In this document: positions 41,059-51,587 of the stretch, piece by piece
Layout: the number at the start of each line of letters is the position of its first letter
Numbering within the stretch: position 1 is the stretch's first letter
DNA from: Pseudomonas svalbardensis
Lineage (GTDB): Bacteria; Pseudomonadota; Gammaproteobacteria; Pseudomonadales; Pseudomonadaceae
Direction: 5' to 3'
Assembly: GCF_030053115.1 (NCBI RefSeq)
Contig: NZ_CP125619.1
Location: forward strand, 4,041,501 to 4,105,500
Length of the DNA stretch: 64,000 nt
Notes under the pieces: model-generated
Told to the model about the DNA's origin: nothing
Databases searched by the model: none
What the model saw: only the letters and a program-made list of their open reading frames with translations
Program-made: the position numbers and the translations under genes

Positions 41059-42267
41059 TTATTGAAAGGCTGGCTCAACATTCGCAGCTGAGACCGCACT
41101 CAATGTGCGCAGACCAACCAGCACCACAACTACCATCACGACACCGGCGCCAATGGCCACCCCAAACCCTGCCCGCGCGCCATATGCATCGATAACCAGA
41201 CCCGAAAGCATGCCACCGAGCGCTACGCCGATGCTGATGCCGGTGGTCATCCACGTCAGGCCTTCGGTAATCCTCGATGGCGGAACGATGATCGTACCCA
41301 GATTCATCACCACCACCATGGTTGGCGCAAATGAAATGCCAGCGATAAACAGCATCCCTGAAAGGATAAAAACGTCCGCTGAGAAAATCGGTAAAACACC
41401 TGTCAGTGCCGTGACCAATATCCCGATAAAGAACTGTTTTTCTATCGGCAGAGAAATCTTCAACGCACCAAATGTCAGACCCGCAACCATCGAGCCGAGC
41501 GCATAGGCTGCGAGGATGAATGTGGCGGACTCTGGCCAGCCTTGTGCGTTGGCGAAGGCCACGACTGCCACGTCGATCGATCCGCCAATCACCCCCATCG
41601 CCAGCAACGCGAGGACGATGGTGCGTACGCCGGGAATAAGCAATGTGGAGCTGGTGCGGCTGATGTTGCCCACGACCACTTTCGGTTCTGTCTGGCGCTG
41701 CATAAGAAAAGTCGTCATCCCGACCGCCAGCAGCACGACGGCAACCAGCGGCCCGGCTTCGGGGAAAAAACTCACGCTCAAACCAATCGCCAGGGGTGGG
41801 CCGATGATGTAGGCGAGTTCAGTCAGCACGGTGTCCAGAGAGAACGCCGTGTGCAATTGCGGTTTGCCACGGAACAGCTGCGACCAGCGTGCTCTGATCA
41901 TCGAGGGCATGCTCGGCATCGTCCCCGCGAGTGCCGCCAGAACGAACAGCAGCGCGACCGGCGCCCGCAGGTACACAGCGATGATCAGCGCCAGCAACAT
42001 GCCAATGCTGAAAGCGGTGACGACAGGCAGGACTCGACTCTGGCCACGCTGATCAACCAGTTTCGATATGTGCGGGCCGAACAGCGCATTGGCCAAGGTA
42101 AACGTACCGGCGACCGCGCCGGCCAGCCAATAAACACCGGTCTGCTGCACCAACATGGTGATGATGCCGATGCCGATCATTGCCTGTGGCAGACGGGCAA
42201 TGGCGCTCGCGAGTACCAACCCCGTGGCGCCCGGGGTCGTCAGAAGTTCGCGATAGGGATTAGCCAT
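41059..42267 (-). CDS. major facilitator superfamily transporter
   Basis: 402 residues with about 12 membrane helices, compact loops and no recognisable substrate signature; the general look (LVDQRGQSRVLPVV in loop 2-3, SMPSMIRARWSQL in loop 4-5) is of a drug/metabolite exporter-type MFS protein. GGAG seven bases before the ATG supports the start at 42267. It lies between two same-orientation copies of the 175-bp repeat. Substrate unknown. Confidence 0.85.
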   Translation of the reverse strand: MANPYRELLTTPGATGLVLASAIARLPQAMIGIGIITMLVQQTGVYWLAGAVAGTFTLANALFGPHISKLVDQRGQSRVLPVVTAFSIGMLLALIIAVYLRAPVALLFVLAALAGTMPSMPSMIRARWSQLFRGKPQLHTAFSLDTVLTELAYIIGPPLAIGLSVSFFPEAGPLVAVVLLAVGMTTFLMQRQTEPKVVVGNISRTSSTLLIPGVRTIVLALLAMGVIGGSIDVAVVAFANAQGWPESATFILAAYALGSMVAGLTFGALKISLPIEKQFFIGILVTALTGVLPIFSADVFILSGMLFIAGISFAPTMVVVMNLGTIIVPPSRITEGLTWMTTGISIGVALGGMLSGLVIDAYGARAGFGVAIGAGVVMVVVVLVGLRTLSAVSAANVEPAFQ

Positions 42268-42372
42268 GATTTCTCCATTTTGTATTCGCCGCTGATGAGC
42301 ATCCGGCTGCACGCGACGCAGTCAGGATTAGCTGCGTCCGACATCAAGACGTATGCGAAGACCGAAAGCAAC

Positions 42373-42547
42373 CCCTCACCCCAGCCCTCTCCCGGAGGTA
42401 GAGGGGGCCGACCGAGGTGTCTGGCGTCCTGCATCGACCTAAGCGACCGGGTTGATTATGGAATCGGCACACCAGGTTCAGGTCGATGTATGTCGAAAGC
42501 ATCCCCCGATCAGTCCCCTCTCCTAGGGGAGAGGGTTAGGGTGAGGG
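42373..42547. repeat. 175-bp palindromic repeat, copy 2
   Basis: Same ends and same internal order as copy 1 (ACCGAGGTGTCTGGCGTC in both), same length and same orientation. Together with a terminator at 42590 it fills the 367-bp gap between the MFS gene and cysS; I see no gene there. Confidence 0.85.
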
Positions 42548-42589
42548 GGGAATCTCAGGATGCCGCTGCACTCGCGGACAAACCATAAA

Positions 42590-42615
42590 CAAAAACCCGC
42601 ACAAGGCGGGTTTTG
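42590..42615 (-). terminator. terminator of cysS
   Basis: ACCCGC (42595-42600) pairs with GCGGGT (42606-42611); T5 follows on the minus strand and TTTT on the plus strand. Confidence 0.8.
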
Positions 42616-42634
42616 TTTGTAGCAAACGCAGCAA

Positions 42635-44017
42635 TCAGTCAGCCAATCGCCAGGTCGTCCCACCCTTCCCGTCTTCCAGCACCACGCCCATGGCGGTGAG
42701 CTGGTCGCGGATACGGTCGGATTCGGCCCAGTCTTTACCAGCACGAGCGGCCAGACGCGCGGCAATCAGCGCATCAACCTCAGCCGCATCAACCCGCCCT
42801 TCGGCACCGGCCTGCAGGAAGTCATCAGCTTCGAGCTGCAACACACCCAGCACACTCGCCAATTCCTTCAAGCGCGCCGCCAAACCCGCCGCTGCATCAA
42901 TATCACTTTCGCGCAGACGATTGATCTCGCGAACCATCTCGAACAGCACCGCGCAGGCTTCCGGCGTACCAAAGTCGTCGTTCATCACCTGAGTGAATCG
43001 CTCGACAAAGGCTTCGCCACCGGCCGGTGCCACCTTCGGCAGGCCTTTCAACGCATGGTAGAAACGCTCGAGTGCGCCTTTGGCGTCCTTGAGGTTGTCT
43101 TCCGAATAGTTGATCGCGCTGCGGTAGTGGCTCGACACCAGCAAGTAACGCACGACTTCCGGGTGGTACTTTTCCAGCACGTCGCGAATGGTGAAGAAGT
43201 TGTTCAAGGACTTGGACATCTTCTCGCCATTGATGCGAATCATGCCGCAATGCATCCACGCGTTGGCGTAGGTCTTGCCGGTGGCCGCTTCGCTCTGGGC
43301 GATTTCGTTTTCGTGGTGCGGGAACTCGAGGTCGCTGCCGCCGCCATGAATGTCGAAGGTCTCGCCGAGGCAGCAGGTCGACATCACCGAGCACTCGATG
43401 TGCCAGCCCGGACGACCGTCGCCCCACGGCGATGGCCAGCTCGGCTCACCCGGCTTGGCGCCTTTCCACAGCACAAAGTCCAGCGGATCCTGCTTGGACT
43501 CGTCGACTTCGATCCGCGCGCCGATGCGCAGGTCTTCGATCTTCTTGCGCGACAGCTTGCCGTAGCCCATGAACTTGGCGACGCGGTAATACACGTCGCC
43601 ATTGCCCGGAGCGTAGGCGTAGCCCTTGTCAATCAGGGTCTGGATCATCGCGTGCATGCCGGGGATATGCCCGGTGGCGCGCGGTTCCATGTCCGGCTTC
43701 TGGATGTTCAGGCGCGCTTCGTCTTCGTGCATCGCCGCAATCATGCGCTCGGTCAAGGCTTCGAACGACTCGCCGTTCTCGTTGGCCCGATTGATGATCT
43801 TGTCGTCGATGTCGGTGATGTTGCGCACGTAAGTCAGGTCGTAGCCGCTGAACCGCAACCAGCGGGTTACCAGGTCGAACGCGACCATGCTGCGGCCGTG
43901 GCCCAGGTGGCAGTAGTCGTACACGGTCATCCCGCAGACGTACATGCGCACCTTGTTGCCATCCAGCGGCTTGAAGACTTCTTTGCTCTTGGTGAGCGTG
44001 TTGTAGATCGTAAGCAC
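42635..44017 (-). CDS. cysS: cysteinyl-tRNA synthetase
   Basis: 460 residues, class I synthetase. The HIGH-equivalent HLGHGRS follows [11 protein letters not shown] (zinc-ligand cysteine near residue 28), and KMSKSLNNF is intact; PGWHIECS and FPHHENE supply the other zinc ligands that also select cysteine. It is 15 bp after glnS on the same strand, so the two synthetases are probably co-transcribed. Confidence 0.98.
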   Translation of the reverse strand: MLTIYNTLTKSKEVFKPLDGNKVRMYVCGMTVYDYCHLGHGRSMVAFDLVTRWLRFSGYDLTYVRNITDIDDKIINRANENGESFEALTERMIAAMHEDEARLNIQKPDMEPRATGHIPGMHAMIQTLIDKGYAYAPGNGDVYYRVAKFMGYGKLSRKKIEDLRIGARIEVDESKQDPLDFVLWKGAKPGEPSWPSPWGDGRPGWHIECSVMSTCCLGETFDIHGGGSDLEFPHHENEIAQSEAATGKTYANAWMHCGMIRINGEKMSKSLNNFFTIRDVLEKYHPEVVRYLLVSSHYRSAINYSEDNLKDAKGALERFYHALKGLPKVAPAGGEAFVERFTQVMNDDFGTPEACAVLFEMVREINRLRESDIDAAAGLAARLKELASVLGVLQLEADDFLQAGAEGRVDAAEVDALIAARLAARAGKDWAESDRIRDQLTAMGVVLEDGKGGTTWRLAD

Positions 44018-44032
44018 TTTAGGTTCCTTGAA

Positions 44033-45730
44033 TCACTGGCCCCACGAATCACGCAAGGTCACGGTACGGTTGAACACCGGATGACCGGGTTTCGAGTCCT
44101 TGATATCCGCGCAGAAGTAACCTTCGCGCTCGAACTGGAAACGGTCTTCCGGCTGTGCATTGCCCAGCGAAGGCTCGGCACGACAACCGGTGAGAACTTG
44201 CAGCGAATCAGGGTTGATGTTGTCCAGGAAACTGGCGCTGTCTTCGGCCTTCTCAGGGTTGGCCGAACGGAACAGGCGATCGTACAGACGCACTTCACAC
44301 TCGACGCTGGCCGCGGCCGGCACCCAGTGAACCACGCCTTTGACCTTGCGGCCTTCAGGGTTCTTGCCCAGGGTTTCCGGGTCGTAGGAGCAACGCAGTT
44401 CGACGATGTTGCCATCGGCATCCTTGATCGCTTCGTCGGCGCGAATCACGTAGCTGCCGCGCAGACGCACTTCGCCAGCCGGTTCCAGGCGCTTGTAGCC
44501 TTTTGGCGGCTCTTCCATGAAGTCTTCACGGTCGATGTAGATCTCACGGGCGAACGGCAGGACGCGCACGCCCATGTCTTCTTTCGGGTGGCACGCCAGT
44601 TCGAGGTTCTCGACCTGACCTTCCGGGTAGTTGGTGATCACGACTTTCAGCGGGCGCAACACGCACATGGCACGCGGGGCGCTGTGGTCGAGGTCGTCAC
44701 GGATGCTGAATTCCAGCATGCCGAAGTCGACCACGCCGTCGGAACGGTTGGTGCCGACCATTTCGCAGAAGTTGCGGATCGATTTCGGCGTGTAACCACG
44801 GCGGCGGAAGCCGGACAGCGTGGACATGCGCGGATCGTCCCAGCCATGAACGTGCTTTTCATCGACCAGTTGCTTGAGCTTGCGCTTGCTGGTGATCGTG
44901 TAGTTCAGGTTCAGACGGCTGAATTCGTACTGACGCGGTTGCGCTGGCACGGGCAGGTTCTCGAGGAACCACTCGTACAGCGGGCGATGGCTTTCGAACT
45001 CCAGGGTGCAGATCGAGTGGGTGATGCCTTCGATGGCGTCCGACTGACCGTGAGTGAAGTCGTAGTTCGGGTAGATGCACCACTTGTCACCGGTCTGGTG
45101 GTGGTGAGCGTGGCGGATGCGATACATGATCGGGTCGCGCAGGTTCATGTTCGGCGAGGCCATGTCGATCTTGGCCCGCAACACGCGTGCGCCGTCCTTG
45201 AATTCACCGGCTTTCATGCGGGCGAACCAATCCAGGTTCTCTTCCACGGAGCGATCGCGGAACGGGCTGTTCTTGCCCGGCTCGGTCAGGCTGCCACGGT
45301 ATTCCTTGGCCTGTTCAGGGCTCAGGTCATCGACGTAGGCCTTGCCGGCCTTGATCAGCTCAACGGCCCAGTCGTGCAACTGGTCGAAATACTGCGAGGC
45401 GTAGCGCACTTCACCGGACCATTCGAAGCCAAGCCATTTGACGTCGCTTTCGATCGCGTCGATGTATTCCTGGTCTTCCTTGGCCGGGTTGGTGTCGTCG
45501 AAACGCAGGTGCGTGACGCCGCCAAATTCCTGGGCCAGGCCGAAGTTCACGCAAATCGACTTGGCGTGACCAATGTGCAGGTAGCCGTTGGGCTCAGGCG
45601 GGAAACGGGTGACGATCTGCGTGTGCTTACCCGAGTCCAGGTCCGCCTGGATGATCGGGCGCAGGAAATTGACCGGCACGGCAGGGCCGGTCTTGGAATT
45701 CGAGGTAGGGTCGACAGTGGGCTTGCTCAT
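44033..45730 (-). CDS. glnS: glutaminyl-tRNA synthetase
   Basis: 565 residues, class I synthetase. [18 protein letters not shown] holds the HIGH motif; the second signature appears as [14 protein letters not shown] (KMSKS-equivalent), followed by the C-terminal beta-barrels that read the anticodon. AAGGA five bases before the ATG at 45730 supports the start; codons open upstream are not family-like. The presence of GlnRS fits a gammaproteobacterium. Confidence 0.97.
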   Translation of the reverse strand: MSKPTVDPTSNSKTGPAVPVNFLRPIIQADLDSGKHTQIVTRFPPEPNGYLHIGHAKSICVNFGLAQEFGGVTHLRFDDTNPAKEDQEYIDAIESDVKWLGFEWSGEVRYASQYFDQLHDWAVELIKAGKAYVDDLSPEQAKEYRGSLTEPGKNSPFRDRSVEENLDWFARMKAGEFKDGARVLRAKIDMASPNMNLRDPIMYRIRHAHHHQTGDKWCIYPNYDFTHGQSDAIEGITHSICTLEFESHRPLYEWFLENLPVPAQPRQYEFSRLNLNYTITSKRKLKQLVDEKHVHGWDDPRMSTLSGFRRRGYTPKSIRNFCEMVGTNRSDGVVDFGMLEFSIRDDLDHSAPRAMCVLRPLKVVITNYPEGQVENLELACHPKEDMGVRVLPFAREIYIDREDFMEEPPKGYKRLEPAGEVRLRGSYVIRADEAIKDADGNIVELRCSYDPETLGKNPEGRKVKGVVHWVPAAASVECEVRLYDRLFRSANPEKAEDSASFLDNINPDSLQVLTGCRAEPSLGNAQPEDRFQFEREGYFCADIKDSKPGHPVFNRTVTLRDSWGQ

Positions 45731-45990
45731 AGGATCCTTGAACGTACAAGTGCGCGGCCAGTTGGCCAAATCAAAGCGGCTGTTAAAACAAAGGGGCTTA
45801 TCATAGCCGATGCCGCCAAGTCGCTGACAGAGCAGGCCCGAAAACGGCTGCATTTAATCGGATGCAAATGAAAAACAGCCTCGAAATTCGCGCCCGGCAC
45901 GCTAAACTGCGCATCTTGGCCAAAATTGGCCGGACCGGTTGAGGGCTGCAAAGCCCCGAAACCCACGAATTCATATAAAGAGTACCGATC

Positions 45991-46494
45991 ATGACCCAAG
46001 TCAAACTGACCACCAACCATGGCGACATCGTCCTGGAACTGAACGCTGAAAAGGCACCGCTGACAGTTGCCAACTTCATCGAGTACGTCAACGCCGGTCA
46101 CTACGAAAACACTGTTTTCCACCGCGTCATCGGTAACTTCATGATCCAGGGCGGCGGTTTCGAGCCAGGCATGAAAGAAAAGAAAGACAAGCGCCCAAGC
46201 ATCCAGAACGAAGCCGACAACGGCCTGCCGAACGAGAAGTACACCGTGGCCATGGCGCGCACCATGGAGCCGCATTCGGCTTCCGCCCAGTTCTTCATCA
46301 ACGTGGCTGACAACAGCTTCCTGAACCACAGCGCCAAGACCACTCAGGGCTGGGGCTACGCGGTATTCGCCAAAGTCGTTGCAGGCACCGACGTGGTCGA
46401 CAAGATCAAAGGTGTTTCCACCACCATGAAGTCCGGCCACCAGGACGTACCAGCAGAAGACGTGATCATCGAGAAAGCCGAGATCATTGAGTGA
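45991..46494 (+). CDS. ppiB: peptidyl-prolyl cis-trans isomerase B (cyclophilin)
   Basis: 167 residues without signal peptide, so cytoplasmic. Cyclophilin core residues are visible: [13 protein letters not shown] (active-site Arg), [18 protein letters not shown] and [10 protein letters not shown]. Divergent from glnS across 260 bp. Its stop TGA overlaps the GTG start of lpxH. Confidence 0.97.
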   Translation: MTQVKLTTNHGDIVLELNAEKAPLTVANFIEYVNAGHYENTVFHRVIGNFMIQGGGFEPGMKEKKDKRPSIQNEADNGLPNEKYTVAMARTMEPHSASAQFFINVADNSFLNHSAKTTQGWGYAVFAKVVAGTDVVDKIKGVSTTMKSGHQDVPAEDVIIEKAEIIE

Positions 46495-47237
46495 TACTGC
46501 TGATTTCAGACTTGCATCTGGAAGAGGAGCGCCCGGACATCAGCCGGGCGTTTCTGGATTTGCTCGCCGGACGCGCCCGCTCGGCGAGTACGTTGTACAT
46601 CCTGGGCGACTTTTTCGAGGCGTGGATTGGCGACGATGCCATGACGCCGTTCCAGCGTTCCATCTGCCAGGCCCTGCGCGATCTTAGCGACAGCGGTACG
46701 GCCATTTTTCTGATGCACGGCAATCGCGACTTCATGCTCGGCCAGGCCTTCTGCAAACAGGCCGGCTGTACATTGCTGAAAGACCCGAGTGTCGTGCAGT
46801 TTTACGGCGAGCCGGTGCTATTGATGCACGGCGACAGCCTCTGCACCCGCGACGAAGCCTATATGAAGCTGCGTCGCTATTTGCGTAACCCGATCACCCT
46901 GTTCATCCTTCGGCACTTGCCTTTGCGGACGCGACATAAACTGGCGCGCAAGCTGCGCAGTGAAAGCCGTGCGCAAACGCGGATGAAGGCCAATGACATT
47001 GTGGATGTCACGCCGGAAGAAGTGCCGCGGATCATGCAGGCCTTTGGCGTGAAGACCTTGATCCATGGGCATACCCATCGTCCGGCCATCCACAAGTTGC
47101 AGATTGGCGAGCAAGCGGCCAAGCGCATTGTGTTGGGGGATTGGGATCGTCAGGGGTGGGCGTTGCAGGTGGATGAGCAAGGATTTGCGTTGGCGCCGTT
47201 CGACTTCGCCCCGCCGCTGGGTTTATCGAACGGCTGA
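46491..47237 (+). CDS. lpxH: UDP-2,3-diacylglucosamine diphosphatase
   Basis: 248 residues of the calcineurin-like metallophosphoesterase family: metal ligands in [27 protein letters not shown] and HGHTHRP. LpxH cleaves UDP-2,3-diacylglucosamine to lipid X in lipid A synthesis, at the inner membrane. The start is GTG within the ppiB stop (GTGA), so expression is coupled to ppiB, a conserved arrangement in pseudomonads. Confidence 0.96.
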   Translation: MILLISDLHLEEERPDISRAFLDLLAGRARSASTLYILGDFFEAWIGDDAMTPFQRSICQALRDLSDSGTAIFLMHGNRDFMLGQAFCKQAGCTLLKDPSVVQFYGEPVLLMHGDSLCTRDEAYMKLRRYLRNPITLFILRHLPLRTRHKLARKLRSESRAQTRMKANDIVDVTPEEVPRIMQAFGVKTLIHGHTHRPAIHKLQIGEQAAKRIVLGDWDRQGWALQVDEQGFALAPFDFAPPLGLSNG

Positions 47238-47244
47238 AAACCAC

Positions 47245-47321
47245 CCCTCACCCCAGCCCTCTCCCCAGAGGGGAGAGGGGGAAAGGGAGCCGACCGAGTG
47301 CAATTCAGAACCTGAGTGTCG
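47245..47321. repeat. 175-bp-type repeat, copy 3, left part
   Basis: Begins CCCTCACCCCAGCCCTCTCCCC like copies 1 and 2 and is cut off at the IS boundary. With the right part (48565-48657) it totals 170 bp. Confidence 0.75.
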
Positions 47322-47324
47322 TGG

Positions 47325-48200
47325 TCAACTAATTCCGGACACCTCGATAGGTGATTTTGATGCCATCGCCCGTTCATAAACTGTCGGTGGCAGATATCCC
47401 AGTTTCGAGTGCAGCCGTTCGTTGTTGTAAAACCCAACGATGTACTCAGTGATGTCGCGTATCGCCTCGCCATGGTTGGCGTAATCACGTCGCCATACCC
47501 GCTCCATTTTCAAGCTCAGGAAGAAGCGCTCCATCACTGCGTTATCCCAGCAGTTACCTTTACGGCTCATGCTTTGCTGCATGTCACTTCTTGCCAGCAG
47601 CGCTCTGTAGCTCGCACTCGCGTACTGGCTGCCGCGATCCGAGTGGGCGATCAAGCCGGGTGGCGGTTGACGTTGAGCAACCGCCAGCTGCATTGCACTG
47701 CACACCAGTTCAGCGGGCATGTTCGGCGCCATTGACCAGCCCACTACCTTGCGTGAGAACAAGTCCAGCACCACAGCCAGATACAACCAGCCACTGCGGG
47801 TTCGGATGTAGGTAATGTCTGCTACCCAGGCCTTGTTCGCCGCCTCGGGTTCAAATTGGCGGTTCAATACATTTTCAGCAATCGGCAGGTCATGTTTGCT
47901 GTCGGTGGTGTGCACAAATTTACGCTTCCAGGCCGAACGCAGGCCGTTGACGCGCATCATGCGGCGAATCTTGTAAATGCCTACTTCCATACCCTTTGCA
48001 CGTAACGCTTTACGCAATGGGCGACTGCCATAGCAGCCGCCACTTTCAGCAAACGACGCCTTGAGTTGCAGAGCAACGGGGCAGATCGATGCAGGAGCCT
48101 CAGCGCGCTTGTTGGCCTCGTAGAAGCCGGATCGACTAACCCCCAACAAACGACACACATACGCCACCGAATAAGCCTTCTGTTGCAGCTGCCGAACCAA
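47325..48200 (-). CDS. IS3-family transposase OrfB (DDE integrase domain)
   Basis: At least 291 residues. HTH_21-type region near the N-terminus, then the rve catalytic core with the DDE triad in VADITYI, HSDRGSQY and NAVMERFF, and the IS3-typical tail YNNERLHSKLGYLPP. No ATG start is evident at the 5' end (the first usable codon is TTG), so it is most likely made as an OrfAB fusion by -1 frameshifting at the A7G run at 48241-48248. The stop lies inside the terminal inverted repeat. Confidence 0.92.
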   Translation of the reverse strand: MVRQLQQKAYSVAYVCRLLGVSRSGFYEANKRAEAPASICPVALQLKASFAESGGCYGSRPLRKALRAKGMEVGIYKIRRMMRVNGLRSAWKRKFVHTTDSKHDLPIAENVLNRQFEPEAANKAWVADITYIRTRSGWLYLAVVLDLFSRKVVGWSMAPNMPAELVCSAMQLAVAQRQPPPGLIAHSDRGSQYASASYRALLARSDMQQSMSRKGNCWDNAVMERFFLSLKMERVWRRDYANHGEAIRDITEYIVGFYNNERLHSKLGYLPPTVYERAMASKSPIEVSGIS

Positions 48201-48208
48201 GCGGTACG

Positions 48209-48535
<327 letters not shown>

Positions 48536-48564
48536 CTATCGGGGTGTCCGGGGAAATTAGACCA

Positions 48565-48657
48565 CTGCAGAGTTCAACTCGATCATTCAGGTCGATGAAA
48601 CTCGAACAAACAACTTGGTCAGTCCCCTCTCCCTCTGGGAGAGGGTTAGGGTGAGGG
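48565..48657. repeat. 175-bp-type repeat, copy 3, right part
   Basis: Ends TCAGTCCCCTCTCCC...GGGAGAGGGTTAGGGTGAGGG exactly as copies 1 and 2. The next base pair begins the stop codon of emrB. Confidence 0.75.
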
Positions 48658-50187
48658 CTAATGCCCAGACGCCGCCGGGCCTGCTTTAGCGGCAAACGGC
48701 GGTTTCGCCAGCCACACAATCACGATCAAGCCCATGAATGCCCACCCCAGCAACGTGAAGTAATCCACGGTGGAGAGCATGTACGCCTGACTGGTCAGCA
48801 CATGATCCAGTTGCGCATACGCTGGATTGCTCGCCCCGCCCAGGCTGTTCAGCGCCTCACGGGTAGCCGGCTCATAGGTGCTGATGCTTTCGCTCATATA
48901 GGCGTGGTGCTGATCGGCCCGGCGAATCCAGATCCAGGTCGTCAACGACGCCGCAAAACTACCGCCCAAGGTCCGCAGGAACGTCGCCAGGCCCGCGCCG
49001 TCGGCGATCTGGCTCGGTGGCAGGTCCGACATCAGAATGCTCAAGGTCGGCATGAAGAACAGCGCCACGCCAATGCCCATGAACAGCTGCACCAGAGCGA
49101 TGTGCTGGAAGTCCACTTCGTTGGTAAACCCGGCACGCATGAAGCAGCTCAGGCCAATCGCCAGGAACGCCAGGCCGGCCAGCAGCCGCAGGTCGAATTT
49201 GTGTGCATATTTGCCGACAAACGGCGACATCAGCACCGGCAGAATGCCGATCGGCGCCACCGCCAGCCCCGCCCAGGTCGCCGTGTAACCCATCTGGGTT
49301 TGCAGCCATTGCGGCAGAATCAGGTTGATCCCGAAGAACCCGGCGTAACCCAACACCAGCACAATCGTGCCGATGCGGAAGTTGCGGTAAGCGAACAGCC
49401 GCAGATTGACCACCGGGTGTTTGTCAGTCATTTCCCAGATCACGAACACCGCCAGCGCTATCACCGAAATGGCCGCGCCAATGAGGATGAAGTTCGACTC
49501 GAACCAATCCAGGTCGTTACCCTTGTCGAGGATCACCTGCAACGCGCCGACGCCAATGATCAGCGTGATCAAACCGACGTAATCCATCGGCTGGTAACTG
49601 GTTTCCACCGGCCGCGCCTTGAGTTGCGAACGCACCACCATCACCGCAAAGATGCCGATCGGCACGTTGATGAAGAAGATCCACGGCCAGCTGTAACTGT
49701 CGGTGATCCAGCCGCCGAGGATGGGACCTGCAATTGGTGCGACCACCGTGACCATCGCCAGCAATGCCAGGGCCATGCCGCGCCTGGCGGGCGGATAGAT
49801 GGCAATCAGCAGCGTTTGAGTCATCGGGTACAGGGGACCTGCCACCAGACCTTGCAGCACCCGGAAGCCAATCAGCTCAGGCATCGAGGTCGAGATCCCG
49901 CACAGAAACGAAGCCACCACGAACAGAATCGTCGCCCAAAGAAACAGCTTCACCTCACCAAACCGCCGGCTGAGCCAACCGGTCAGCGGCAGCGCGATAG
50001 CGTTGCTCACTGCGAATGAGGTAATCACCCAGGTGCCCTGCTCCGAACTCACGCCCAAGTTGCCGGAAATCGTCGGCAGCGCCACGTTGGCGATGGTGGT
50101 GTCGAGCACTTGCATGAAGGTCGCCAGCGACAGGCCGATAGTGCTGAGCACTAGGCTTGGCGGCGTGAAAGACGCGTTATTACTCAT
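48658..50187 (-). CDS. emrB: DHA2-family multidrug efflux permease, EmrB-like
   Basis: 509 residues with 14 predicted helices, the DHA2 (EmrB/QacA) layout. LDTTIANVALPTISGNLG (about 29-46) is the DHA2 motif D1, and GWLSRRFGEVKLF is the loop 2-3 motif. It works with the EmrA-like periplasmic adaptor and an outer membrane factor from the same operon to expel drugs across both membranes by proton antiport. The 180-bp gap to emrA holds a REP element. Confidence 0.92.
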   Translation of the reverse strand: MSNNASFTPPSLVLSTIGLSLATFMQVLDTTIANVALPTISGNLGVSSEQGTWVITSFAVSNAIALPLTGWLSRRFGEVKLFLWATILFVVASFLCGISTSMPELIGFRVLQGLVAGPLYPMTQTLLIAIYPPARRGMALALLAMVTVVAPIAGPILGGWITDSYSWPWIFFINVPIGIFAVMVVRSQLKARPVETSYQPMDYVGLITLIIGVGALQVILDKGNDLDWFESNFILIGAAISVIALAVFVIWEMTDKHPVVNLRLFAYRNFRIGTIVLVLGYAGFFGINLILPQWLQTQMGYTATWAGLAVAPIGILPVLMSPFVGKYAHKFDLRLLAGLAFLAIGLSCFMRAGFTNEVDFQHIALVQLFMGIGVALFFMPTLSILMSDLPPSQIADGAGLATFLRTLGGSFAASLTTWIWIRRADQHHAYMSESISTYEPATREALNSLGGASNPAYAQLDHVLTSQAYMLSTVDYFTLLGWAFMGLIVIVWLAKPPFAAKAGPAASGH

Positions 50188-50240
50188 CGCGAATCCTTTG
50201 GAACTTGGCTGGCGCGACGCCTTTTAACGGGCGCCGCTGA

Positions 50241-50350
50241 CCCTGTGGGAGCGAGCCTGCTCGCGATAGCGGTGGATCAATCAACAAAGATGTTGAATGT
50301 AAATCCGCCATCGTCGGAACGCCGCCCGGAGCAAACTCGCTCCCACAGGG
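50241..50350. repeat. REP doublet between emrA and emrB
   Basis: CCCTGTGGGAGCGAG and CTCGCTCCCACAGGG are perfect 15-bp ends; the left inner arm GCCTGCTCGCGA is intact while the right one is degenerate. Being within an operon, it could tune emrB mRNA relative to emrA. Confidence 0.85.
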
Positions 50351-50366
50351 TCGGTGTGATGACCAA

Positions 50367-51572
50367 TCAGCGCTGAACGGTTTTACTGACCGCAGCGCTG
50401 TTGTCGTGGATCAACTGAGTGATCATCGCGTCGGCCTCGGCCAACTGACGCTCATACACGTTGGTGCTGAACGAGGCCTTTTGCGGCGGCTGTTGCGCCA
50501 GCACCGGACCGCTCTGGTCACGCAGGTTCACATCGACCTGGGTCGACAGGCCGACCCGCAACGGGTGCTTGGCCAGTTCTTCGGCGTTGATGTGAATCCG
50601 CACCGGCACACGCTGGACGATCTTGATCCAGTTACCGGTGGCGTTCTGTGCTGGCAGCAAGGCAAACGCGCTGCCGGTACCGGCACCGAGGCTGTCGATG
50701 GTGCCGCTGAACTTCACGTCGCTGCCGTAGAGGTCGGCCTCGATGTCCACCGGCTGACCGATACGCATGTCACGCAGCTGGGTTTCCTTGAAGTTGGCGT
50801 CGATCCACAGTTGATCCAGCGGGATGACTGCCATCAGCGCCGTGCCCGGCTGGACGCGTTGGCCCAGTTGCACGGAGCGCTTGGCGACATAACCGGTGAC
50901 CGGTGCGATCAAGGTGCTGCGGGAGTTGTTCAAGTAAGCCTGACGCAGTTGCGCGGCGGCGGACATCACGTCCGGGTGCGACGACACCACGGTGTCATCG
51001 ACCAGCGCACTGGTGGTTTTGAGTTGCTGTTTGGCGTTGGCCAAGGCGTTTTGCGCCGAGGTCAGGTCGTCGCGAGCATGGGACAGTTCTTCCTGGGAAA
51101 TCGCGCCGCCAGCGGCGAGGTTCTTCCGGCGATTGAAGTTGTCCTGAGCCTTCTGCACTTCAGCCTGTTGGGCGTTGACCTGGGCTTTCATGCCGTCGAC
51201 GTTACTGTACAAGCCGCGCACCTGACGCACGGTTCGGGCCAGGTTGGCCTGGGCACTTTGCAGACCGACTTCGGCGTCGTTCGGGTCGAAGTTGATCAGC
51301 ACTTGGCCTTCGTGAACCAGGTCGCCATCGTCGGCACCGATGCTGACCACGGTGCCGGTGACCAGCGGAGTGATTTCCACCACGTTGCCGTTTACATAGG
51401 CGTCGTCGGTGCTTTCGTTCCAGCGCCCGTAGAATTCGTGATAACCCCAGACGCCGACACCGGCGAGGATCACCACGATCGCAAGCACCACTAGCATGAC
51501 TTTGCGTTTGCGCGAATTGCTCGCGTCTTGAGTGTTGTCAGGGGTTTGTGTTGTTGTATCGGCAGTAGCCAT
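50367..51572 (-). CDS. emrA: membrane fusion protein, EmrA-like
   Basis: 401 residues: a cytoplasmic tail, one membrane helix (about 25-43), a split lipoyl domain (VVEITPLVTGTVVSIGADDGD and STLIAPVTGYVAKRSVQLGQRV), a coiled-coil hairpin (about 100-195) and a beta-barrel domain. It links the inner-membrane pump EmrB to the outer membrane factor. Lies 15 bp downstream of the outer membrane factor gene. Confidence 0.93.
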   Translation of the reverse strand: MATADTTTQTPDNTQDASNSRKRKVMLVVLAIVVILAGVGVWGYHEFYGRWNESTDDAYVNGNVVEITPLVTGTVVSIGADDGDLVHEGQVLINFDPNDAEVGLQSAQANLARTVRQVRGLYSNVDGMKAQVNAQQAEVQKAQDNFNRRKNLAAGGAISQEELSHARDDLTSAQNALANAKQQLKTTSALVDDTVVSSHPDVMSAAAQLRQAYLNNSRSTLIAPVTGYVAKRSVQLGQRVQPGTALMAVIPLDQLWIDANFKETQLRDMRIGQPVDIEADLYGSDVKFSGTIDSLGAGTGSAFALLPAQNATGNWIKIVQRVPVRIHINAEELAKHPLRVGLSTQVDVNLRDQSGPVLAQQPPQKASFSTNVYERQLAEADAMITQLIHDNSAAVSKTVQR

Positions 51573-51587
51573 GACGAATACCTTGAA

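Noticed and set aside
43055..45871. Very long open frame (over 900 codons) on the plus strand opposite cysS and glnS
   Set aside because: It is the mirror of two clear synthetase genes in GC-rich DNA; no ribosome-binding site, no family resemblance. Several similar antisense frames lie opposite clpA, nuoCD, nuoG, nuoH-J, nuoL, nuoM and tamA and are rejected for the same reason.
45762..45931. Two TTGGCCAA palindromes between glnS and ppiB (45762 and 45916)
   Set aside because: Eight-base palindromes of this composition are expected by chance in GC-rich DNA, and they do not align with promoter elements I can defend.
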